A stretch of DNA of 64,000 bases, from contig SFDQ01000008.1 in the NCBI GenBank assembly GCA_004558145.1, positions 1-64,000 on the forward strand, read 5' to 3'. Within the stretch, counting starts at the first letter, position 1; each line of letters begins with the position of its first letter. This DNA is from Oscillospiraceae bacterium (lineage in GTDB: Bacteria; Bacillota_A; Clostridia; Oscillospirales; Ruminococcaceae). Position numbers and translations under genes: made by a program. Below are positions 18,197 to 27,000 of the stretch, piece after piece. The notes below the pieces were generated by a model. The model had not been told where the DNA came from, made no database searches, and worked only from the letters and a program-made list of their open reading frames with translations.

Positions 18197-18744
18197 GCCA
18201 CAGCGAAACACAGCTGGAAAGCCGCACCGTGTTCGAGGGGCGGGTCATCACCGTGACCTTCGACAAGGTGCGCCTGGAGAACGGGGCCGAGGGCACCCGC
18301 GAGGTGGTGCATCACCACGGCGGCGCCTGCATCGCGGCGCTGACCGACCGGGACGAGATTTATCTGGTGCGCCAGTACCGCTACGCCCTGGGGCAGGAGC
18401 TCTGGGAGCTGCCCGCCGGCAAGCTGGAAAAGGGGGAGGACCCCTTCGAGGCGGCCAAGCGGGAGCTGGCGGAGGAGTGCGGCCTTGTGGCCGAGCACTA
18501 CACCGACCTGGGGGAATTCTACCCCACGGTGGGCTACTGCTCGGAAATCATCTACACCTGGATGGCCACGGGCCTGACCCCCTGCGCCATGCACCTGGAC
18601 GAGGACGAGTTCCTCACCCCGGAAAAGCTGCCCTTTGCCGAGGCGGTGGCCATGGTGCTGGACGGCCGCATCAAGGACGGCAAGACCGTGGCGGCCATCC
18701 TCAAGATCGACGCGCTGCGCCGCCGGAAAGCGGCGGAACAGTGA
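18193..18744 (+). CDS. ADP-ribose pyrophosphatase-type Nudix hydrolase
   Basis: The 183-aa enzyme carries a perfect Nudix box, G-x5-E-x7-REL-x-EE-x-GL, from Gly76 to Leu98. The proline-containing ELPAGK just before it and Tyr-Pro-Thr-Val-Gly after it (about 113-117) match the ADP-ribose/NDP-sugar branch. It hydrolyses ADP-ribose to AMP and ribose-5-phosphate, a housekeeping step. The start overlaps the stop of the CBS protein (ATGA), so the two are translationally coupled. Confidence 0.94.
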   Translation: MSHSETQLESRTVFEGRVITVTFDKVRLENGAEGTREVVHHHGGACIAALTDRDEIYLVRQYRYALGQELWELPAGKLEKGEDPFEAAKRELAEECGLVAEHYTDLGEFYPTVGYCSEIIYTWMATGLTPCAMHLDEDEFLTPEKLPFAEAVAMVLDGRIKDGKTVAAILKIDALRRRKAAEQ

Positions 18745-18764
18745 GCGCGGCAAAAAAACAAAAC

Positions 18765-19128
18765 GACCCGCCGGAGGAAACTCCCCGGCGGGTTTTTTCA
18801 TGCGCTATCAGTGCCGGGGAAGCTCCCGGCGGGTTTTTTATGCGCTTTCTGCACCGGGAAAGCTCCCGGCGGTTTTTCATGCGCTGTCTTTTCCGGGGAA
18901 GCCCGGTGGGACTTTTTGATGCGCTTTTTTAATGTGCTCTCCTCACTGGGGAAAACCCGGCGGTTTTTTATGCGCTGTCTGCGCCGGGAAAAACCCGGCA
19001 GAGTTTTGATACGCTTTCTGTGCCGGGGAAGTCCCGGCTTTTTTTCGGCGCTTTTTCTGCCGGGAAAGTCCGGCGCTTTTTTAATGCTCCCTCCGGGCCG
19101 GGAAGTTCCGGCCCGGAGGGCTTTTTTC
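18765..19128 (+). repeat. array of about nine tandem terminator-like hairpins
   Basis: From the end of the Nudix gene to the end of the convergent gene the DNA is a row of similar units of 33-53 bp. Each has a short CCGGG...CCCGG stem with a GAAA-type loop, a T-run of four to seven and a tail like ATGCGCTNTCTG. Units begin near 18769, 18813, 18853, 18891, 18946, 18983, 19022, 19058 and 19092. Each alone has the form of a plus-strand Rho-independent terminator. Stem sequences and lengths differ between units while the form is kept. No protein is encoded. Confidence 0.85.
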
Positions 19129-19135
19129 ATTTGTT

Positions 19136-21010
19136 TCAGCCGCGGCGCTTTTTCACCGCGTACCACAGGCCGAAGCCCGCCCCTGCCGCCGCCACCGGCA
19201 GCGCCAGGAACACCGGCCAGGGCAGCCCGCCCTGGGCCTGCCCGCCCGCCGCTTCAGCGCCGGGTGCGGGGGAGGCCGACGGCTCCGCCGTGGGCGCGGG
19301 GGTGGCCGTGGGGTCCGGCTGGGCGCTGGGAGACGCGGTGGCCTCGGGCACGGCGGTCTTCACCGGGGCCTTGCCGGGGGTCGGGGTGGGCTGCGCCGGC
19401 GCGGGGGTGGGGGTGGCGGCTGCCGTGCCGCCGCCCTGGCCGCCGCTGCTCTGGCCGCCGTCGCCGCCGGAGGGCAGCTTGGGCAGGATAACATCCTCCC
19501 AGGTGAGGGAAACGGTGCAGGCCTCGTCGGCAAAACAGCCGCCGCAGCCGTCGCAGTACCAGTACTCCCGGTTGCCCTCCGCCGTGGTGGTGGGCGCGAC
19601 GGCCTCCACCTTCCGGGCATGGTGCACATGCACCACCGTCAGTTCAAAATCCGAAAAACCGCTGGCCAGGTCGGTGAGGCCGTCGCCCCGGCGCTGCTCG
19701 GAGAACACCCGCAGGGTGTAGCTTCCCGCCGCCAGGTCTTCGGGGACGGTCACGCTGGCCGTGCCGGAGGCGCTGTTCTGGGCGATGGCCCCGTAGTAGA
19801 GCCAGTTGCCGCTGGAGTCCAGAATGGCGGCGCTGACATACTCCTGCCCGCCGGCGCCCGCGCCGGAATAGCTCACGGCCACCTGCGCGCCCGGCGCCAC
19901 CGCGCCGGAAAGCTGCGCCGTGGCGGTGAAGCTGCGGCTGCCGTCCAGCAGGGTGAGCTTCCAGTCGCCGCCGGTGTATTCCGCCACCGCCTCCAGCTGA
20001 CCGGAAACGGCGCCGCTGCCCTTGCCGCCCGCGGCGGCGCTGGTGAACAGCACCTTTGCCGCCTCCAGGTTCAGCGCGGGCCGCGCGCCCCGGCCGGTGT
20101 AGCAGCTGCCTGCGCCCACCCGGCCGTCAACAAAAACAAGCCCCGGACTGCTGCTGGGCATATCGTATATATTTCTCATGGGCGTGCGCAGCCACCATTC
20201 TTTTCCGAGGTTCAGCTCCGGCGCGCCGTCGTAGTCCGCCACATAGGCGGCAAGCTCCTGCACCGAGAGGAAAAACACCTTTTCGTCCTGCATCGAACAG
20301 GCCGCATAGGGTTCGCCGAACAGTTCCGAGGCCTCCTCCTCCCGGGAGGTGGGCAGCACCGCGGCGCTCTCTTCGGAGGACAGCCGGCCGGCCGCAAAAT
20401 CCTGGCACCAGCTCTGGGCAAGGCTGCCCTCCCAGGCAGCAGCGACGGTCCAGTCGGTGTTGAACACCACATCCTCCGCCTGCAGCTGCTCGGTCAGCAG
20501 AAAAATGCCCGTTGTGCCGTTCACGTCGCTGCCGCTGTCCAGCACGCGCCAGCGGATGGGCGCGCCGCTCTCGTCGGTGCCGAAGGTGACCCAGGCCGTG
20601 GGCTCATAGCACACGCCCTGGCCGCCGGTCACCGGCTGCGGGTCGGTGAGGGCCGCCGTGCCGGACACCACAGCCCGGTCCGCGGAGACGGGCTGCATCA
20701 GAAGGATGACGCTGCCCTTCTGGATGGAATAGTCCTGCAGGGTGTTTCCGTCCTGCAGTTCTTTGCCCTGAAAGAGCAGGCGGACGCTGCCAAGCTCCAG
20801 GCCGGCGGACTGGCTGACCTTTTCTCGCAGCTGCTCCACCCGGTCGGTGGGCTCCATATCAAACGCGTATTCCGTTCCGTCCTGGGCGCGGACGGTGAGG
20901 TCCAGGGCCGCGTGGGCCTTCAGCGCCATTCCCCAAAGCAAAAAGGCAAACGCCGCTGCCAGTGCGATGAGGCGGGCAGCGGTTTTGGGAGGGTCAAACA
21001 TCGTGCTCAT
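19136..21010 (-). CDS. surface-anchored protein with extracellular ubiquitin-like domain and DUF6273-like domain
   Basis: The 624-aa protein has a signal peptide (1-34, cleavage after AHA) and then a clear ubiquitin-like beta-grasp (36-107): the order VRAQDGTEYAF, then VEQLREKV, then LLFQGKELQDGNTLQDY and SIQKGSVILL parallels ubiquitin around its LIFAGKQLEDGRTL segment. A DUF6273-like domain follows (about 138-323, with WWLRTP at 272-277 and RPALNL at 310-315). Next come a beta-rich region (335-460), a small cysteine-containing motif (CDGCGGCFADEAC, near 490), a Pro/Thr/Ala-rich stalk (about 530-600) and a C-terminal hydrophobic helix ending KKRRG. There is no LPxTG and no C-terminal diglycine after the ubiquitin-like domain, so conjugation is unlikely. 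The second ATG (21001) is better spaced from AAGGGG. Role unknown; surface binding is inferred. Confidence 0.85.
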   Translation of the reverse strand: MSTMFDPPKTAARLIALAAAFAFLLWGMALKAHAALDLTVRAQDGTEYAFDMEPTDRVEQLREKVSQSAGLELGSVRLLFQGKELQDGNTLQDYSIQKGSVILLMQPVSADRAVVSGTAALTDPQPVTGGQGVCYEPTAWVTFGTDESGAPIRWRVLDSGSDVNGTTGIFLLTEQLQAEDVVFNTDWTVAAAWEGSLAQSWCQDFAAGRLSSEESAAVLPTSREEEASELFGEPYAACSMQDEKVFFLSVQELAAYVADYDGAPELNLGKEWWLRTPMRNIYDMPSSSPGLVFVDGRVGAGSCYTGRGARPALNLEAAKVLFTSAAAGGKGSGAVSGQLEAVAEYTGGDWKLTLLDGSRSFTATAQLSGAVAPGAQVAVSYSGAGAGGQEYVSAAILDSSGNWLYYGAIAQNSASGTASVTVPEDLAAGSYTLRVFSEQRRGDGLTDLASGFSDFELTVVHVHHARKVEAVAPTTTAEGNREYWYCDGCGGCFADEACTVSLTWEDVILPKLPSGGDGGQSSGGQGGGTAAATPTPAPAQPTPTPGKAPVKTAVPEATASPSAQPDPTATPAPTAEPSASPAPGAEAAGGQAQGGLPWPVFLALPVAAAGAGFGLWYAVKKRRG

Positions 21011-21032
21011 TTCCCCTTATTGTTTTTTTTAC

Positions 21033-21061
21033 AGTATAGTGATTCTTTTTTTCTCACACAA
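21033..21061 (-). promoter_or_regulatory. promoter of the ubiquitin-like surface protein gene
   Basis: Minus strand TTGTGT (21061-21056), 17 bp, TATACT (21038-21033), with an A-rich spacer; the start codon is 23 bp downstream. Confidence 0.6.
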
Positions 21062-21174
21062 GACGCAGGAAAAAAATTTTGCAAAAATTTTTCCGCCCTT
21101 GTCCCGGCGGGGCCGGTTTGGCCGAAGCATTTATATAAGAATACCGGCCTTTTGCGGGCCAGGGAGGGACAACG

Positions 21175-21702
21175 ATGTTTTTTTCAAAAAAGGGACCGTC
21201 GCAGCCCGCGGCGGCAAGACCCACATCCTCCGGCGGGGCGGACCGGCGGCGCACCTACCACACGGTGGTGAACTACCTGCGCGGCAAGGATTACAAGTTC
21301 GATGAAAACGCCGACGAGTTCCACATCTTCTTCCCCACCGGGCTGGACACCGGCCACTACACCCTGCTGTGGAAGATCGAGGAGCGGTATGTCACGCTGG
21401 TCGCCATGAGCCCCTTCTCCATCACCGGCTGCTCGGTGGACGACGTGACCCTGCTGTGCGCGCTGGCCAACGCCAACCTGGTCAACGGCTCCTTCTACCC
21501 CACCACCGACGGCGAGCACATCATGGTGGAGGTGACCCAGCGGGTGTACTCCGACCGGGAGTTCGGCGAGAAGACCGCCGCCTATCTGCTGGGGGTCATG
21601 GGCGGCAACCTGGACAGCCGCTACATGAAGTCGATGGAATCCATCTGCAAGGGCTACACCACCCTGGCGGACGAACTGGAAAAACTGAGCGGGGAGGATT
21701 GA
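21175..21702 (+). CDS. YbjN-like domain protein (first of a pair)
   Basis: The 175-aa soluble protein starts with a short Lys/Pro/Ala-rich tail (1-25). The rest resembles the YbjN / type III secretion chaperone-like fold: an alternating beta-sheet (YKFDENADEFHIFFPTG, HYTLLWKIEERYVTLVAMSPF) followed by helices (ALANANLVNGSFY). The downstream gene encodes a second protein of the same kind three bases after this stop, so the two form an operon. YbjN proteins have no established biochemical activity. ATG follows GGGAGGGACAACG. Confidence 0.7.
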   Translation: MFFSKKGPSQPAAARPTSSGGADRRRTYHTVVNYLRGKDYKFDENADEFHIFFPTGLDTGHYTLLWKIEERYVTLVAMSPFSITGCSVDDVTLLCALANANLVNGSFYPTTDGEHIMVEVTQRVYSDREFGEKTAAYLLGVMGGNLDSRYMKSMESICKGYTTLADELEKLSGED

Positions 21703-21705
21703 CCA

Positions 21706-22179
21706 ATGTCTCTTGCATACGACGCTTCCGGCGTGCTGGACCTGTGCGAGCGGGTGTTCAGAAACGACCTGGAGCTGGACTGTGAACGCAGCAACGAACG
21801 GAACACCGTGCGGGCGAAGGTGAGCATCGGCGGCACCCGCTACACCATCGTTTGTTCCGCCATGGAGAAGGCCCAGGTGCTGCACCTGTGGGCTTTTCTG
21901 CCCTTCGACGTGGAGAGCGAGGAGAAGGCCATGCAGATGGCCAACGCCTGCAAAGAACTGAACAGCATCATGGTCACCGGCAAATACACCTACAACCTGG
22001 AAAAGGACGTGGCCCTGGAGCTGGCCCACTGCTACCGGGACGGCATGAGCGATGAGACCGCCCGCCACCTCATCATCGGCATCTTCTGCGCCTCGCTGAA
22101 GGCCGACGGCCAGCGGATCATCGACCTCTACAACGACAAGCTCTCCTTCGCCCGGTTCAAGGAACTCATCCGAAGCTGA
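21706..22179 (+). CDS. YbjN-like domain protein (second of a pair)
   Basis: The 157-aa protein shows the same order as its neighbour: a beta-meander (ERNTVRAKVSIGGTRYTIVC, VLHLWAFLPFDV), a helix with ANACKELNSIMVTGKYTYNLE, and a C-terminal helical part. The two are therefore likely duplicated relatives that may form a heterodimer. GGGGAGG upstream of the ATG overlaps the end of the first gene. The function is not known. Confidence 0.7.
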   Translation: MSLAYDASGVLDLCERVFRNDLELDCERSNERNTVRAKVSIGGTRYTIVCSAMEKAQVLHLWAFLPFDVESEEKAMQMANACKELNSIMVTGKYTYNLEKDVALELAHCYRDGMSDETARHLIIGIFCASLKADGQRIIDLYNDKLSFARFKELIRS

Positions 22180-22195
22180 TTTTTTTGGGAACCGC

Positions 22196-22231
22196 AAAAG
22201 CGCCCGCCGAAGTGTTCGGCGGGCGCTTTTC
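22196..22231. terminator. bidirectional terminator
   Basis: AAAAGCGCCCGCCGAA and TTCGGCGGGCGCTTTT form a symmetrical stem with terminal A and T runs, ending both the ybjN-like pair (plus) and the glycosyltransferase pair (minus). Confidence 0.9.
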
Positions 22232-22259
22232 TATACAATTTGTATTTTATCAAAAATCA

Positions 22260-23504
22260 TTACATGATGGCCTGTCCCTGCATGTACCACACCCCCATTT
22301 TCCAAAGGAAAAAGGCGCTCACCGCCGCCAGCAGCCAGCGGGCAGGGCGGGGCAGGGAGGCCCCGATAAGATAGAGAGGCAGGCAGCCGAAGACATAGCG
22401 CCCGCCGCTGATGAGCCAGCCGGCGAGGTAGCTCATGCCCAGATACCCGCCGCCCCAGATGAGCCAGTGGGTGGGGCATTTTTTCCAAAGGCCGAAAAAC
22501 AGCAGGGCCATGGCGGCGAAATAGAGCGCCAGCTGGGCGTGGTAGATAAAGGGGGCGAGGCCGGGGTAGTCCAGCGCCATCTGCCAGTGCTGGGCCAGAT
22601 TTTCGCCGATCCACCGGGTGGTCTGATACCAGGGGGGCGCGGCCAGAAATTCAAAGAAGGCGAAGGGGCTGCCGAAGAGCCGCCAGTTGAGGGCAAGATA
22701 CCCGCCCCAGCCCAGAAGGGGCAGGGCCAGCGCCAGGGAGGCGGGGCCCTGCTTTTTTTGCCGCCGCGCCCGCAGCCAGAGGTACAAAAGGGGCAAAAGC
22801 AGCACCAGGCCCTGGTTGCGGCAGAGGACGGCCAGCGCCCCAAAAACGCCGGCGGCGAGCCAGTTCTGCCGGCGGGCGAAGAGCATGCAAAGAAGGCTCA
22901 GCAGCAAAAACAAACTCTCGGTATAAACCCCCAGGGCGAAAAAGCCGAAGGGGTAAAGGGCCATCAGGGCCACGGCGAAGGCCGCCTGCTCTTTTTGCAG
23001 GTCCTGCCCCGCCAGGGCCAGCATGGCCGCCCCCGCGCCGCCCCAGCACAGCCAGCTCACCGCCAGGGCCGCCGCCTCCCAGCCGGCGGAAAAGGGAGCG
23101 AGCAGGGCGTGCATCAGCCGCACCGCCAGGGGGTAGAGGGGATAAAAGACGATGTACTTCGCCGCGTCCCCCTCCGCCGTATAGCCCTCGCGGGCCAAAA
23201 GCAGGTAGTGGGGGCTGTCGCCGGCGGTGGTGAACCGCTCAAAGAAATGCTGCCAGAAGGCGGCAAGGCCCCCGGTCTGGCCCAGGTCCAGCCAGCAGAG
23301 GAAGGCAAACAAAAACTGCGCCGCCAGAACGCCGAAGGCCGCCAGCGCCAGCGCGCCGGGGCCGGGGGCCCAGCGGGGGGCGAGGGGCCGGGCGGAGGCT
23401 GCGGGCCAGAGGACCAGCCCCAGGCGCTTTGCGCACCGCAGCGCCAGCAGCGCCACGAACAGCACCATCAGCGCGCCGCCCGAATGACCAATGAACGCAC
23501 CCAT
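22260..23504 (-). CDS. PIG-V/Gpi18-type GT-C membrane glycosyltransferase
   Basis: The 414-aa protein has about ten hydrophobic segments. Its first large external loop contains RFTTAGDSPHYLLLAREGY (about 90-108) and FYPLYPLAVRLMH (about 119-131). These match the acidic loop and the YPLYP motif of the PIG-V mannosyltransferase family (COG5542), which use polyprenyl-phosphate sugars outside the membrane. Acceptor and sugar are unknown. It lies 13 bp downstream of another GT-C protein, probably in one operon, suggesting a two-step cell-surface glycan or glycoprotein modification. Confidence 0.82.
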   Translation of the reverse strand: MGAFIGHSGGALMVLFVALLALRCAKRLGLVLWPAASARPLAPRWAPGPGALALAAFGVLAAQFLFAFLCWLDLGQTGGLAAFWQHFFERFTTAGDSPHYLLLAREGYTAEGDAAKYIVFYPLYPLAVRLMHALLAPFSAGWEAAALAVSWLCWGGAGAAMLALAGQDLQKEQAAFAVALMALYPFGFFALGVYTESLFLLLSLLCMLFARRQNWLAAGVFGALAVLCRNQGLVLLLPLLYLWLRARRQKKQGPASLALALPLLGWGGYLALNWRLFGSPFAFFEFLAAPPWYQTTRWIGENLAQHWQMALDYPGLAPFIYHAQLALYFAAMALLFFGLWKKCPTHWLIWGGGYLGMSYLAGWLISGGRYVFGCLPLYLIGASLPRPARWLLAAVSAFFLWKMGVWYMQGQAIM

Positions 23505-23517
23505 AGGCTTCCTCCTT

Positions 23518-24705
23518 TCAGTGGCTCAGCATGTGGACCGCGCCGTAAAAATTGAAGAGCGCGCCCGCCCCGGCCAGCCACAGCGCCCCGGTGCCCAGCG
23601 GGCGGCGGGGCCGGGTCAGATACCACCAGAGGGCGAGGGGGATGAGGTCCACGGTGTAGCGGGCGCCGAACTGCCAGCCGCCCATGGTGCGGTGCAGGCA
23701 CAGCGCCGCCAGGGTGATGAGGGCCAGCGCGGGGGCCAGCAGGTCCCGGGGCGCAAGGCGCTTTTTTGCCGCGGCGCGGACGATGTCGACGGCCCACAAA
23801 AGAAAGATGGGGCTGGCGATAAAAAGGCAGAAGCCGTTGAAGGTGGAAAAGGAGAGCTCCAGCGAGGAGGTGAGGGTGACGGGGCGCAGCACGTTCCACA
23901 GGTTTTGCCAGAAGTTTTCCAGCGTGAACTGGCCGCCGTCCCGCACGAACTCCGGCAGGTAAGAGTGGCCGAACTCGAAGGGATTGCCGAAGCGGATGAA
24001 GTTGTACCACCCCAGGGCCAGCGCCACGGCGGCGGGCGGGGCGGTGAAGGCGGCCAGGCGGCGCTCTTTCGCCGCGCCCAGGGCGGCTCCCAGCCAGAGC
24101 ACAACGGCAAACAGGGCGGTGAAGGGGCGGCAGCCCACCGCCAGCGCCAGCAGGAAGAAGGCGGGGGCGTACTGCTTTTTCAGCCAGAAGAACAGGCCCC
24201 AGACGGTAAAGGCGAAGTTGAGCACCTGGGCCTGGAACCACACGCCGCCGCTGCACGCCAGCCAGAAAAAGTTGGCGGACAAGGTGGCAAAGAGGGCCCA
24301 GAAGGCGCAGGCCCGGGGGGCGTGGCCCGCCCGCCAGAAGCAGAGGTAGACCCCGGCCAGGGCGGCCAGGGCCCACAGCGCCTGCCACAGGTTGCCCAAA
24401 GAGAGGCCCAGGGCGGCGGGCAGCAGCGCCAGCACCGAGGGCACCGGCGGGAAGGAGAGGTAATAGCGGCCCTCAAACACGGCCAGCTCCAGCCAGGGGT
24501 GGCTTTCGCCGCCCTCGATGTATGCCCGGCCCTCCAGCCAGTTTTGGGCCTGCAAAAGGTAGCTGTCGTAGACGTTGGGAGAAAGAAGGGTGCCCCCCGC
24601 CAGCGAGTGGTAGAGCACCAGCGCCAGGGCCAGCAGGGAAAGGGCCGCCGCCAGGGCCTGGGCGTGGGAGCGGTCAAAGGCGCGGGGCGATAGGGCAGGG
24701 GACAC
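23518..24705 (-). CDS. GT-C family multi-spanning glycosyltransferase-like protein
   Basis: The 395-aa protein has about ten membrane segments, a first periplasmic-type loop with NVYDSYLLQAQNWLEG (about 44-59) and a second loop with FGNPFEFGHSYLPEFV (about 223-238). This is the general layout of PMT/ArnT-like GT-C enzymes that take sugars from polyprenyl phosphate. Exact family and substrate cannot be read from the sequence. The start is a GTG eight bases after AGGAGG. It precedes the PIG-V-like gene in an apparent operon. Confidence 0.75.
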   Translation of the reverse strand: MSPALSPRAFDRSHAQALAAALSLLALALVLYHSLAGGTLLSPNVYDSYLLQAQNWLEGRAYIEGGESHPWLELAVFEGRYYLSFPPVPSVLALLPAALGLSLGNLWQALWALAALAGVYLCFWRAGHAPRACAFWALFATLSANFFWLACSGGVWFQAQVLNFAFTVWGLFFWLKKQYAPAFFLLALAVGCRPFTALFAVVLWLGAALGAAKERRLAAFTAPPAAVALALGWYNFIRFGNPFEFGHSYLPEFVRDGGQFTLENFWQNLWNVLRPVTLTSSLELSFSTFNGFCLFIASPIFLLWAVDIVRAAAKKRLAPRDLLAPALALITLAALCLHRTMGGWQFGARYTVDLIPLALWWYLTRPRRPLGTGALWLAGAGALFNFYGAVHMLSH

Positions 24706-24788
24706 GGGCGGGGCCTCCTTTCGTTTTTTTGTTGTACCATGAAGCCGCCGCGCAAAAGGCGCGGGGCTGTTTTTCGGTTATTATACCA

Positions 24789-24828
24789 CAAAAGCCGCCC
24801 CGGCAGAATGCGGGGCGGCGGGTTTTTA
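24789..24828 (-). terminator. terminator of the DUF4153 operon
   Basis: Minus-strand GCCGCCCCGC/GCCGGGGCGGC stem followed by TTTTG; it separates the operon from the GT-C pair. Confidence 0.75.
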
Positions 24829-24836
24829 CATTTTGG

Positions 24837-26501
24837 TCAATCCCATGCGGAACTCTTTTCCGGCATATACAGCAGCCAGTCGCCGACGTCCTCTCTCTCC
24901 ACCACGCCGGCGGCGGCCAGCTGCCGGTTGGCGGCCCGCAGCCAGACGTCCGGCTGGGAGAGGCACAAAGCCAAAAACATGGCGCAGAACACCGCGGCGG
25001 CGGCGCGCACCACCGCAAAGGGGCGGAAGATGCTGACCAGCGCCAGCACCGTGAGCACCGCCAGCACCAGGATGAACCAGCCGGAGACGATGCGGTTGGG
25101 GGTGAAGCCGAAGCGGCGGATGTAAAGGAACATCTTGGACGCGCCCACCGCGGCGAACAGAAGGTTCGAAAGGCAGAGGGCGGCGGCCAGCCCTTTCAGC
25201 ACCGGGCTTTGGCGCAGGGGGGTGCGGCTGGTCTTGGCGGCGGCGGTGAGCACCGAGAAGTTGAGCACCACCACGGCGCACAGCTCAAAGAAGCCGCGGC
25301 GGGCGTATTCGGCGGCGGTGAAGCCCTCGGGCAGATGGCCAAAGAAGCCGCCGGTGAGGTAGTTCAGCTGGATGGAGAAGAACAGGACATAGAGCGCCAG
25401 CAGCAGCGCAAGGCAGAGGGCCAGCGCGCCGCCGGGGGCAAGGCGCAGTTTTTCCGCCTCGGCCCGCAGGGATGCGCCCCGGGCGGGGTCGGGGGCTTTT
25501 TTCAGCGCGCCCGCCGCCAGCCCGAAGAGGTAGGCCCCCACCGGCAGGCCCACCGCGAAATACATGAGCTCGGTGAACACCGCCTCGGGCAGGGTGAACC
25601 AGCGGAAAAAGTTTTCCAGCGCCGCGCCGAAGGCGTCGTCCGCGCTGGAGAGCAGCCCCGCGGCCAGCGCCAGCACCGGCGCCGCCACGCACAGGGTGAC
25701 CACCCCGGCCCAGACGCTGCCCTTTTTGCGCCCGGCAAGGCCGCGCAGCCAGTCGATCAGCGCCCGCCCCAGCACCCGGATGCGCAGAAAGAAGTTGCCG
25801 AAGGGCACCGTGACCAGCGCCCGCAGCCCGTCCAGGGGCAGAAAGGGGCCGGTGCGGCCCTCGGTGAGGGACCCGGTGCGGGCCAGCACCCAGTAGGCGG
25901 CGGCCAGATGCAGGGCGAGAAATTCCCAGGTCTGCACCGCGTCGTAGTAGTAAAGGGCGGAAATTTTGAAGATGTAGTCCGCCGCCAGCAGGCCCCACAG
26001 CGCCAGCCACAGCCGGCTCTCTTTGGAGGCGGGGCGGGCCGCGGCCCGGCACATGCCCTCCACCCCGGCAAAGAACAAAAGGCAGAACAGAGCCATAAAG
26101 ACCGCTCTGTATTCAAAGCCGAACAGCAGGCCCCGGGCGTAGGTCCAGCCCCAGGCCCAGCTGACCAGGGCCGCGGGGACCATCCATTTGGGCAGCGGCG
26201 GGCGGGAGGCGGCGGGGGAGACGGGCGGCGTTCCGGGCGCGGGGGCCGCCGGTGTTTCTTTTTGGGCAGGCGCGGCCTGCGGGCCGCAGGCAGAGCCGGG
26301 CGCTGGGGCCGCCGCGGCCCCGGCCGGGAAGGGGGCGCTTGCCGCCGGTTTCGGCATAGGGGCGCTGCCCGTCTGCGGGCCGTAGGCCGGGGGCGTTTTT
26401 TCGCCGGTCACAGCCGGCGCGGCAGGCTCCATGGCCTGATTTTTGGGTGCAGGAAAGACAGGGGGGCAGGCGCTGCCCTCCTTTTTGCGGGGTTCCATCA
26501 T
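24837..26501 (-). CDS. DUF4153/DUF4173 family membrane protein
   Basis: The 554-aa protein begins with a low-complexity Pro/Ala-rich cytosolic region (1-105) and continues with about twelve hydrophobic segments. GFTAAEYARRGFFELCAVVVLNF (about 395-417), a region typical of DUF4153/DUF4173 proteins, is the clearest mark. The family is uncharacterised and often next to regulators and envelope genes. It is the last gene of an operon with two lipoproteins, an XRE regulator and a DUF2975 protein. ATG at 26501 follows AAAGGAGGGTTTG; a TTG one codon earlier is also in frame. Confidence 0.82.
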   Translation of the reverse strand: MMEPRKKEGSACPPVFPAPKNQAMEPAAPAVTGEKTPPAYGPQTGSAPMPKPAASAPFPAGAAAAPAPGSACGPQAAPAQKETPAAPAPGTPPVSPAASRPPLPKWMVPAALVSWAWGWTYARGLLFGFEYRAVFMALFCLLFFAGVEGMCRAAARPASKESRLWLALWGLLAADYIFKISALYYYDAVQTWEFLALHLAAAYWVLARTGSLTEGRTGPFLPLDGLRALVTVPFGNFFLRIRVLGRALIDWLRGLAGRKKGSVWAGVVTLCVAAPVLALAAGLLSSADDAFGAALENFFRWFTLPEAVFTELMYFAVGLPVGAYLFGLAAGALKKAPDPARGASLRAEAEKLRLAPGGALALCLALLLALYVLFFSIQLNYLTGGFFGHLPEGFTAAEYARRGFFELCAVVVLNFSVLTAAAKTSRTPLRQSPVLKGLAAALCLSNLLFAAVGASKMFLYIRRFGFTPNRIVSGWFILVLAVLTVLALVSIFRPFAVVRAAAAVFCAMFLALCLSQPDVWLRAANRQLAAAGVVEREDVGDWLLYMPEKSSAWD

Positions 26502-26548
26502 CAAACCCTCCTTTGATTCATTTGTTCAATGGGGCCGGGCGGCCCCGC

Positions 26549-26941
26549 TCATTCACTCAGGTCGGTGACCATCACCCACAGGAGCTGGTCGGTCTCATAC
26601 ACTCCCTCGTAGGGGCGCTCGATGTACCATTTGTCCTTTTCGGGGTAGACGAACAGGGTCTGCTCGCTGCCGTCCTCCAGCACAAAGTGCACGGCGGCCA
26701 TGTCCTCTTTGTCCGGCACGTCCTGCACGGTGGCCTTGCGGGTGGGCTGGGCGGCGGCCAGGTCCTCCAGCAGCATCCCGATCCAGCCGGGGCCGGCGCG
26801 GACAACGCTCTCGCCGCCGTATTCCAGCCGCACTTCGGTCACGTCGTCGGCGGCGGGCAGGGTGAGGGGCCCGGCCTTGGGGGCACAGGCGGCGAAGAGC
26901 AGCATCGCCGCCAGAAGAATGGTCCAAAGGGTGCGTTTCAT
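26549..26941 (-). CDS. small lipoprotein of unknown function
   Basis: The 130-aa product has a lipoprotein signal (MKRTLWTILLAAMLLFAAC, lipobox LFAAC with Cys19) and a small alpha/beta domain (DVTEVRLEYGGESVV ... VHFVLEDGSEQTLFVYPEKDKWYIERPY) similar in layout to DUF5301-type lipoproteins. It would be anchored on the outer face of the membrane. It is co-transcribed with a second lipoprotein upstream and the DUF4153 membrane protein downstream. No catalytic motif is visible. Confidence 0.78.
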   Translation of the reverse strand: MKRTLWTILLAAMLLFAACAPKAGPLTLPAADDVTEVRLEYGGESVVRAGPGWIGMLLEDLAAAQPTRKATVQDVPDKEDMAAVHFVLEDGSEQTLFVYPEKDKWYIERPYEGVYETDQLLWVMVTDLSE

Positions 26942-27000
26942 AGGGGTCTCCTTTTTAAATCACAAAGTTGATGTCGGTGCGGGCCGGGATGGGCCGCTTT

